A stretch of 18,809 nucleotides of DNA from Patescibacteria group bacterium. GTDB taxonomy: Bacteria > Patescibacteriota > Gracilibacteria > UM-FILTER-43-11. Every line of letters starts with the position of its first letter. Positions within the stretch are counted from its first letter, which is position 1. Position numbers and translations under genes: made by a program. The stretch lies in contig JAJDCE010000119.1 of the NCBI GenBank assembly GCA_029260985.1, positions 1-18,809 of the forward strand. The letters are read 5' to 3'. Shown here in pieces: positions 1 to 5,804 of the stretch. The notes under the pieces were generated by a model that did no database searches, was not told where the DNA came from, and worked only from the letters and a program-made list of their open reading frames with translations.

Positions 1-427
1 CATCATTTTTATTCAGCGCGTGATCCCCAGAGGTATTGTGATAATCCACCAGTAAAATCACTTCATTTTTACCATCATCCAATGCCTGGATGCTTTCAAC
101 AATTCCCTGATGAAAGGGGTACCAGTATTGCATCAGTAAATTTTCTTTCTCAATAGTCGTAAATTCTTGACCTGAGTGAAAAGCGGTACGGCCATAAAAA
201 TCAAACTCCCGAAAAGCATCAGCAGTGTTCGGCGCACGGTTTAAATCACATACAAGCCGGCTCACATCAGCCTTGTGTTTATAGCTAGCATTCGTAAATT
301 CATCCAGATGATCCGTAAATGGATCACTGCATTTCCAGATGTCATAGTCCTCCAAGGAAAACCGGTCTCTCAATCCTTCATGAATGGTGCTGTGTGAATG
401 TGGAGCGACTAGAATAATCGGTAACAT
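1..427 (-). CDS. N-formylglutamate amidohydrolase family protein (partial, 3' end beyond window)
   Basis: The minus-strand frame opens with ATG at 427 and is still open at position 1, giving the first 142 residues of a family whose members are usually about 250-290 aa. Visible family features are the N-terminal APH motif (residues 8-10), the highly characteristic SRLVCDLNRAP (56-66), a YPFHQGIVE segment (103-111) matching the family's Y-x-x-[YF]H helix, and VDYHNTSG (127-134), which corresponds to the metal-site D-x-H strand. Characterised members hydrolyse N-formyl- or N-acyl-amino acids with a metal ion (HutG in histidine degradation). No hut genes are visible, so the substrate is unknown. 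No Shine-Dalgarno site precedes the ATG, but a strong promoter lies just upstream. Family assignment is quite sure; the exact substrate is not. Confidence 0.85.
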   Translation of the reverse strand, partial: MLPIILVAPHSHSTIHEGLRDRFSLEDYDIWKCSDPFTDHLDEFTNASYKHKADVSRLVCDLNRAPNTADAFREFDFYGRTAFHSGQEFTTIEKENLLMQYWYPFHQGIVESIQALDDGKNEVILLVDYHNTSGDHALNKND

Positions 428-454
428 GCTTTTATTTTTTAATTTCAATACTAT

Positions 455-483
455 ATTATAACATAATAAAAATAATATAGCAA
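455..483 (-). promoter_or_regulatory. sigma70-type promoter for the N-formylglutamate amidohydrolase-family gene
   Basis: Read on the minus strand, TTGCTA (483 to 478) is followed after exactly 17 bases by a perfect TATAAT (460 to 455). Transcription would begin near 448, leaving a leader of about 20 bases before the ATG at 427. This is the best promoter match in the window. Confidence 0.7.
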
Positions 484-534
484 GTATAGTTCGCACAATA
501 ATCAATGTACAGGGCACCTCCCGCCACCCTCCTT

Positions 535-647
535 GTCTGAACCACAGATTTACAGGATTGTATGGATAGCCAGGATGGATTCATATGATAATCCTGTTAA
601 ATCCATCTAGGTAAAATCTTTTAATCCAGAAAATCAGCGGTTCAGAC
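535..647. repeat. 113-bp element with terminal inverted repeats (dispersed-repeat type)
   Basis: The element begins with GTCTGAACCACAGATTT (535-551) and ends with AAATCAGCGGTTCAGAC (631-647), which are inverted repeats matching at 15 of 17 positions. The interior holds short variations on 'AATCCTGTTAAATCC', 'TTTACAGGATT' and 'TTAATCCAG'. I recognise this composition from short non-coding dispersed repeats in unrelated bacterial genomes. It fills most of the non-coding gap between the two minus-strand genes (428-669) and could fold into a long hairpin downstream of the upp-like gene, possibly acting as a transcription end. It encodes nothing. Confidence 0.6.
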
Positions 648-669
648 AATATAAATAGGCTGAGTAGAG

Positions 670-1356
670 CTATTTTTTTGTATTATTAATCATCTCCCCA
701 ACACCCCCTAATCCAGGATAAATAAAATCCGTTTTCGTAAGCCCTTTATCTAGCCTTGCAGCATAAACCGAAAGAGGTGCTTTTATTTTTTCAAGCCGCT
801 TCAGATATTGTGGGGTAATCACCAAATTCACCACCACAAAACGTTTAGATTTTCCGTAATTTTTTTGGTAAAAATCAACCACTTCCGCAATGCTGCCACC
901 AGTAGCCCCCATCGGGTCAGGAATAATCACAATCGAACCTGTAACATTTCCTCCGATTTTAGATCCCAAAAGTGAGCTTCCTTCCACCCCATTTTTGGTC
1001 TCAATTCGCTGGCTCATAATATGATCTTGCCGAACTGACTTCGGATTTAGAATTTCAGTTAATTTGAGGTAAAAAAGATGAGAGGGTTGAATGCCGGCCC
1101 GAATCACATCGGCGATCACCACTTTTTGATTTTTTTTAATCCGTTTTCCTTTCCAAAGACCTCGTTTGTCCTGAGGGTAGATGCGAGTCTTTGCACTGAC
1201 CATCTCCATCTCCAATTCACCGTCAGCAATGTGGCTGAATAAATTCGAATAAAGCTCATGTATCAAATGGCTGATTTTAGGCTGCATCGTTTTAGAGTCA
1301 CCTAATTGGGCCAAAAGCGATAGGTTATAGGGAGTGCTGATGAGTTTAGTTTTCAT
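670..1356 (-). CDS. uracil phosphoribosyltransferase-like protein (divergent)
   Basis: This 228-aa type I phosphoribosyltransferase resembles UPRTase, which makes UMP from uracil and PRPP. Family landmarks occur in the right order: ADVIRAG (82-88), matching the family's 'PILRAG'; the PRPP-binding loop IIPDPMGATGGS (144-155), matching 'VDPMLATGGS'; and LDKGL then YPGLGGVGE near the C-terminus (213-221), matching 'IPGLGDAGD'. I chose ATG at 1356 because the upstream ATG at 1386 adds a poorly conserved MVRLIFKLKN lead; neither start has a Shine-Dalgarno site. Two oddities are Gly for Leu in the PRPP loop and loss of both Asp residues in the GLGDAGD uracil-contact motif (GLGGVGE here). The base specificity is therefore less certain than the fold. 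Pyrimidine salvage is the expected role. It sits on the same strand as the amidohydrolase-family gene but about 240 bp away, so probably not a tight operon. Confidence 0.8.
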   Translation of the reverse strand: MKTKLISTPYNLSLLAQLGDSKTMQPKISHLIHELYSNLFSHIADGELEMEMVSAKTRIYPQDKRGLWKGKRIKKNQKVVIADVIRAGIQPSHLFYLKLTEILNPKSVRQDHIMSQRIETKNGVEGSSLLGSKIGGNVTGSIVIIPDPMGATGGSIAEVVDFYQKNYGKSKRFVVVNLVITPQYLKRLEKIKAPLSVYAARLDKGLTKTDFIYPGLGGVGEMINNTKK

Positions 1357-1646
1357 ATTTTTTAGTTTAAAGATCAGCCTAACCATACAACGAAATTGAA
1401 TTAAATTTCAAATTTTTTGGATCATTACAAAAGCTTGTTAAATAACATCTAAAATTTAATGCAATAAGAAGTACTATTTTTTCAAATAATTTCAACAATC
1501 TTTTATTGGTGATTCCCCTCTGGTGTGATAAAATTTTAAACATATAAATATAGGTATCGAGAAATCCAGTTAAAGTAATATAAAAAGTTAATTCAAAAAT
1601 ACAGGCCCAAAGCGCAAAACGTCGCTTTTGAACTGTGTCAAAAGAA
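1357..1646. other. AT-rich divergent intergenic region
   Basis: About 290 bp separate the minus-strand upp-like gene from the first plus-strand surface-protein gene. It is very AT-rich and holds no convincing ORF or RNA gene. It contains one moderate plus-strand promoter candidate (1506-1534) and a small inverted repeat AAAGCG/CGCTTT (1609-1614 and 1623-1628) just before the downstream start codon. I could not find a good promoter for the upp-like gene. Confidence 0.5.
1506..1534 (+). promoter_or_regulatory. candidate promoter of the first surface-protein gene
   Basis: TTGGTG (1506-1511) is followed after 17 bases by TAAAAT (1529-1534), a fair sigma70-like arrangement. Transcription from it would give a leader of about 105 bases that carries the small hairpin at 1609-1628. 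In such AT-rich DNA, chance matches are common, so this is tentative. Confidence 0.35.
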
Positions 1647-4600
1647 ATGAAAAAGAAAAACAACAACACATTATGGGTCGCCATTGCTGCACTGATAATT
1701 TTCATCGGTGGGGTTATTTGGGGAATTGAGAGAAAGGCTGAAATTGGTAGGCTCGAAAATATGGTTATAGCCGATAAGCCAGTCATTTCTTTTAACTTTC
1801 TAGAAGATAAAAATCAAACCATTGAGATTAATGTTGGCCCAAAGGTGATTCGAATGGCCAGTGAGGGATTTGAAGGTAGCTACGAAAAAGAAGAGCTCAC
1901 AACTACCTTTAAGCATTCAGATGGCAGGAAGGTGGATCGTTATATTGAAAGTAAAGAAGGTCTTAAGCATTTTACAGATTATTTCGCCGCTCCGCCCACT
2001 TGTGAAGAAACTTGTCTGGAGTCTGAAGTCTACACTTTCGAAAATGCAATCCTTCATAAGGCAAATAACGGAGAAGTAAAACTTTTCTATTTCGATGACC
2101 TCCAAGGCCAGGCTGCCGGAGCTGATCCAGATCTAGTATCTCATGCTGCCAGATCAATGCGCGCCGAGATGATCAAAAGCTTTCAGGAGACAGATGGCGC
2201 AAATTCACTATTTAAAATCCCAATTCCTTTCGTGATCAATGTGAATGGAGGCAAAATTCCAGTTGAATATACGGTGGGTGGTGAAAAGTCTGATCAGCTA
2301 ACCATCAGGTTTAAGGCTCAGCCCGATCAATATCCACTGACATTGGATCCGACACTTCAGCTGCAAAGTAATATCACTGGGGAGGCAGCTAGTGATAGAT
2401 TCGGATCAATTGTAAGGATTGCCGATATAGACAATGACAATGATGATGATCTAATAATAAGCTCCGTAGAATATAATAGCTGGCAAGGACGTGTTTATAT
2501 TTTTTATAACGATGGATCTTATGCGACTGCAGCAGGCAGTGCGGATGTGATTATTACGGGTGAAACTATCGGTGATAGATTAGGGATGGAGATTGCTACT
2601 GGTGATATGGACAATGACAACGATGTGGATCTAATTATTGGGGCGAATGCCTACAACACCAGTCAAGGCCGTGCCTACATTTTTTATAACGATGGAACAG
2701 TCAATTTTGGCACTGCTGCTTGCTCCGGAACACCCGCTTTATGCAGCGCTGCGAATGCAGATATAATTATTACAGGAGAAGCTAGTAGTGTGTTTGGGTG
2801 GAACATTACCACGGGCGATCTGGATAATGATAATGATGCAGATTTAGCTATATCAGGAAGGGGGCACAACAGCTATCAGGGCCGTGTTTATGTCTTTTAT
2901 CAAGATGCCACCTTGTGGGGCACTTCATCTTGTACAACGGGCTGTTCAGCTGCCGATGCAGATGTAATTATTACTGGCGAAACGATTGGTGATAATTTTG
3001 GAGGAAGTTTGAGAATTGGTGACTTAGATAGTGACACTGATGATGACCTGGCTATCGCAAGTAATTTTTATAACACCAGTCAAGGCCGTGTTTATATCTT
3101 TTATCAAGATGCCACCTTGTGGGGCACTTCATCTTGTACAACGGGCTGTTCAGCTGCTGATGCAGATGTGATTATTACAGGGGAGGCAGGTAGTAAATTT
3201 GGAGGAAGCCTTGCCACTGGAAGCTTAGATGGTGACACTGATGATGATCTGGCCATTGGAGCTTATGCATACAATACCAATCAGGGACGTGCCTATATTT
3301 TATATCAGGATGGCTCCTGGCCCACCACAGCAGGAGCAGCAGATGTGATTATTACAGGCGAAACGGGTAGTGGTCTCGGTTGGAGTTTAGCTATATCAGA
3401 TATAGATGATGATACTGATCAGGATTTGATCGGGGGAGCCATAGAATATAACACTAATCAGGGGAGAGCTTACATATTTTATAATGATGGAACAGTCAAT
3501 TTTGGCACGGCGACTTGTTCCGGAACACCTGCCTTATGTAGTGCAGCTGATGCGGATCTCATATTTACAGGTGAATCTACTGGTGATTATTTTGGTATTT
3601 CAGTCGCTTCAGGCGATCTGGATGACGATAATGACACGGACTTGGCAATAGGCTCCCATTATTACAATGCGGGAACCAGGCAAGGGCGTACTTACCTTTA
3701 CTACCAAGCCACTTTAAGCGCACCCAGTACCACTGCCGGAATCACTAACCAAGCCCCTTTTCCAACAGCCACTCCATCCGATGGAGGCTCTTCAAGCTCC
3801 ACGCCAACAATAGTAGGAAGTGATGCTACATTTACGGTAACAGCCAAAGATGTGAACGCCGATCAGTATTATTTGGCCATCTGTAAAACCGATGCGGTAA
3901 CGGTTGGAAATGACACCTTCCCAACATGCGATGGCGGCAAATGGCCCGATGCGAATCCAACGGCTACTAATAGTGCTTCGCAGGCAACAGAAACCTACAC
4001 AACTCTAGTGGGCGATGTTGGGTCAAACGCCTGGTATGCCTTCGTTTGCGATAAGCTGGCGACTGCCTCCAGCCCGGCTTGTTATCCAGCTAACGCAGCT
4101 GGTGATCAAGGTTTAGCCTTAGGAACCATTACTTTTACAGGCGTCCCCGTCGACGGAGCAACTGTAACAATAGATAGCATTGCATATGAGTTTGATACAG
4201 CGAATAATGGCATTAGTGCTGGAACCGAAGTCGATACGTCAGCTTCAGTAGTAGGTGCGGAAGTTGCCATTGCTTTGGCAGCGGTAGAAGCTGGAACCAG
4301 TTCACACATGATAGCTCGTTCCAATGTAGCTTATGTATACGCTGATACCGCAGGAGCAGCTGGTAACAGCATAGCAATGGCGGAAGCAGGAGATTCTGGA
4401 GCCGTCATCGCCCTATCCGGTGCGAATCTTGCAGGTGGAAGCGCTGATAACGCCTCACCGTTTGTTGTAGTCTCGGCCCCAGCTATAGGTACGGTCACTA
4501 TCGGTGATACCTCAGGCGGAGGAGGCTTAAACCCAGCCACTGGAACAGCAACCATCGCTCCAGACGACACCGTATATTTCAATGCCGCCATTACCAATGG

Positions 4601-5717
4601 CACCGTCGACATGTACGTATGCGATAGCGCTGGATTTACTTATGGCGCCAGTCCAGCTTGTACCGGCACTGAAATCTGTAACGTTACAAGTGTAAATACC
4701 ACCACCGATTATGCAGAATGCAGCAGTGCAACAGTGGCAAGTGCCCCTCACGCACATGGAACTTACACGGTTTATATTTACGCTCAAAATAGTAGTACTT
4801 ATACAACGGCAACCGGCACTAATAATCACGACTATAGCGTAATCGATGTAGCTCCAGCCCTTGCCAGCTACACCGCCACCGATGCCCCAGCTCCCACAGC
4901 TGGAGGAAGTGATACGGTAGATTTCTCAGTTAGTCTTACTGATGGTAATGGAGATAATGATGTTACAGCAGTTGAAGGCGTCCTCTTCGATGATACGCTT
5001 GTCGGCAATAATTGTACTTCTGATGAAAACGATTGTTACATTGACACCACCTGCACTCTCACTAACGTCAGTACACCAGGTGCGGGTAAGTTAGCCACAG
5101 GGACTGACACGGCCCTAGGCGCAGATTGCCAAGTCACTTTCTGGTACAACGGAAATGCCAGCGCCAACTGGGAGGTACATGCCAACCCAACTGATGGGAT
5201 CGGAAAAGAAACTGGCTTTGCAGATAGCACTGCAGATGTGACGAATCCAGCCCTTCAAGCCTTAGATCTGGTTCAAGCCAGCTTGGCTTATGGAACGTTG
5301 GCACTGGGTAAAACGTCATCAAGACAAACTTCAACCATTCAGAATATGGGAAATCAAACACTTGATGTGTTTATTGATGGAGACACCATGTGTACCGACT
5401 ATGCCACATGTGCAGGAGACACTATTAATTTTGCTCAACAAAAGTGGTATCACACGGATACTGACTTCAACTGGGGAGCAACGGCTACAGCTCCAGGCCC
5501 TTACACACTTGTTGACACAGCCTCCGGAACCGATGATGAAACCGGTTGTCTTAACCGTGACATCGCTGTAAGAAATGACCACACCTTAACCACTACAAAT
5601 GAATCCATTTGGTGGAAAATGCAAATTCCAATCAACCAAGCTCTAGGTTCTTATACCGGTCAGAACACTTTCTCTGCCGCCACAAGCACCACCTGCTCCG
5701 CCGCCCAATCATACTAA
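1647..5717 (+). CDS. membrane-anchored surface protein with seven-bladed FG-GAP propeller and Ig-like modules
   Basis: About 1356 aa. An N-terminal KKKNNN stretch precedes a hydrophobic segment (about 8-26) with no evident cleavage site, suggesting a signal anchor. Residues about 45-235 form an unassigned beta-rich domain ending YPLTLDPTLQ. Residues about 237-690 hold seven FG-GAP repeats (DRFGS, DRLGM, SVFGW, DNFGG, SKFGG, SGLGW, DYFGI), each with a Ca-binding loop such as DIDNDNDDD, which is a complete integrin-type propeller. Next come an Ig-like module (YYLAICKTDAVT) carrying a 114-residue phage-tail-like insert, another Ig-like stretch, the GSDTVDFSVSLTD module and a C-terminal beta-sandwich ending CSAAQSY. 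The modules after the propeller recur in the 3040-aa protein downstream. ATG 1647 is preferred over in-frame GTG 1635; a stop lies directly upstream at 1629, and neither start has a ribosome-binding site. The probable role is Ca-dependent adhesion at the cell surface; the ligand is unknown. Confidence 0.88.
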   Translation: MKKKNNNTLWVAIAALIIFIGGVIWGIERKAEIGRLENMVIADKPVISFNFLEDKNQTIEINVGPKVIRMASEGFEGSYEKEELTTTFKHSDGRKVDRYIESKEGLKHFTDYFAAPPTCEETCLESEVYTFENAILHKANNGEVKLFYFDDLQGQAAGADPDLVSHAARSMRAEMIKSFQETDGANSLFKIPIPFVINVNGGKIPVEYTVGGEKSDQLTIRFKAQPDQYPLTLDPTLQLQSNITGEAASDRFGSIVRIADIDNDNDDDLIISSVEYNSWQGRVYIFYNDGSYATAAGSADVIITGETIGDRLGMEIATGDMDNDNDVDLIIGANAYNTSQGRAYIFYNDGTVNFGTAACSGTPALCSAANADIIITGEASSVFGWNITTGDLDNDNDADLAISGRGHNSYQGRVYVFYQDATLWGTSSCTTGCSAADADVIITGETIGDNFGGSLRIGDLDSDTDDDLAIASNFYNTSQGRVYIFYQDATLWGTSSCTTGCSAADADVIITGEAGSKFGGSLATGSLDGDTDDDLAIGAYAYNTNQGRAYILYQDGSWPTTAGAADVIITGETGSGLGWSLAISDIDDDTDQDLIGGAIEYNTNQGRAYIFYNDGTVNFGTATCSGTPALCSAADADLIFTGESTGDYFGISVASGDLDDDNDTDLAIGSHYYNAGTRQGRTYLYYQATLSAPSTTAGITNQAPFPTATPSDGGSSSSTPTIVGSDATFTVTAKDVNADQYYLAICKTDAVTVGNDTFPTCDGGKWPDANPTATNSASQATETYTTLVGDVGSNAWYAFVCDKLATASSPACYPANAAGDQGLALGTITFTGVPVDGATVTIDSIAYEFDTANNGISAGTEVDTSASVVGAEVAIALAAVEAGTSSHMIARSNVAYVYADTAGAAGNSIAMAEAGDSGAVIALSGANLAGGSADNASPFVVVSAPAIGTVTIGDTSGGGGLNPATGTATIAPDDTVYFNAAITNGTVDMYVCDSAGFTYGASPACTGTEICNVTSVNTTTDYAECSSATVASAPHAHGTYTVYIYAQNSSTYTTATGTNNHDYSVIDVAPALASYTATDAPAPTAGGSDTVDFSVSLTDGNGDNDVTAVEGVLFDDTLVGNNCTSDENDCYIDTTCTLTNVSTPGAGKLATGTDTALGADCQVTFWYNGNASANWEVHANPTDGIGKETGFADSTADVTNPALQALDLVQASLAYGTLALGKTSSRQTSTIQNMGNQTLDVFIDGDTMCTDYATCAGDTINFAQQKWYHTDTDFNWGATATAPGPYTLVDTASGTDDETGCLNRDIAVRNDHTLTTTNESIWWKMQIPINQALGSYTGQNTFSAATSTTCSAAQSY
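2894..2953 (+). repeat. 60-bp direct repeat, copy 1 (blade 3 loop)
   Basis: This stretch, encoding the end of the FYQD strand and the TLWGTSSCTTGCSA loop, is identical in all 60 positions to 3098-3157, which lies 204 bp (68 codons) downstream. Perfect identity including third codon positions points to a recent duplication or gene conversion between blades. Confidence 0.85.
3098..3157 (+). repeat. 60-bp direct repeat, copy 2 (blade 4 loop)
   Basis: Exact copy of 2894-2953, in the same reading frame, at the equivalent position of the next FG-GAP blade. Confidence 0.85.
4113..4454 (+). other. phage-tail-like inserted module (copy 1, inside first surface protein)
   Basis: A 114-codon module (GVPVDGATVTIDSIAYEFDT ... 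AGAAGNSIAMAEAG ... SGANLAGGSAD) interrupts an Ig-like domain between GDQG and SPFVV. The pattern 'G.P.DG.TV.I....Y.F......V.....A...L..A.........A.....V...A...G..GN.I.......G......G..L.GG.D' is one I recognise from phage tail and tail-sheath-associated proteins. A second copy of exactly the same length lies at 6342-6683, and the third equivalent site (about 12147-12167) has no insert. Confidence 0.65.
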
Positions 5718-5725
5718 CCCCTCAT

Positions 5726-5804
5726 TGTCATTCCCGCGAAGGCGGGAATCTGGTAAATAGCTAATTAATATGTCACCAGATCCCGAATCAAGTCCGGGAT
5801 GACA
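5726..5804. repeat. paired REP-like hairpin units between the two surface-protein genes
   Basis: The left unit, TGTCATTCCCGCGAAGGCGGGAATCTGG (5726-5753), folds into a perfect 8-bp stem (5730-5737 with 5742-5749). The right unit, CCAGATCCCGAATCAAGTCCGGGATGACA (5776-5804), folds on ATCCCG/CGGGAT. The two are inverted relatives of each other (TGTCAT-CCCG ... CGGGA-TCTGG), so the whole also forms one long imperfect palindrome. Both unit types are familiar dispersed repeats in many bacterial genomes. There is no U-tract after the first hairpin, so strong intrinsic termination is doubtful; mRNA stabilisation or attenuation is possible. The ATG at 5799 lies inside the right unit. Confidence 0.75.

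Larger units (their letters stand above)
2364..3706 (+). repeat. seven FG-GAP blade repeats within the first surface protein
   Basis: Seven successive units of roughly 59-72 codons share the pattern FG..(x)..GD(L/I)D.D.D.DL.I....YN...GR.Y(I/V)(F/L)Y followed by ADVIITGE. Blades differ mainly in a loop after the FYxD motif. Blades 2 and 6 share a TVNFGT..CSGTPALCSAA loop, and blades 3 and 4 share a TLWGTSSCTTGCSAA loop. Each of these loops has a cysteine pair that could form a disulfide. Confidence 0.85.

Noticed and set aside
1609..1628. Small hairpin just before the first surface-protein start as a riboswitch or RNA thermometer
   Set aside because: Only a 6-bp stem with an 8-base loop, with no conserved aptamer features and no Shine-Dalgarno site to hide.
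1379..1786. Minus-strand ORF of 135 codons with hydrophobic segments in the divergent spacer
   Set aside because: It overlaps the coding start of the first surface-protein gene on the opposite strand, shows no recognisable domain or promoter, and its hydrophobicity follows from AT-rich DNA.
4106..4829. Long minus-strand ORFs under the Ig-like modules
   Set aside because: They are antisense shadows of Ala/Thr/Gly-rich coding sequence with no start signals or recognisable motifs.
5730..5749. Perfect 8-bp hairpin after the first surface-protein gene as a rho-independent terminator
   Set aside because: No T-run follows the stem (it continues CTGGTAAATAG), and the hairpin is part of a REP-like unit; readthrough into the next gene is likely.
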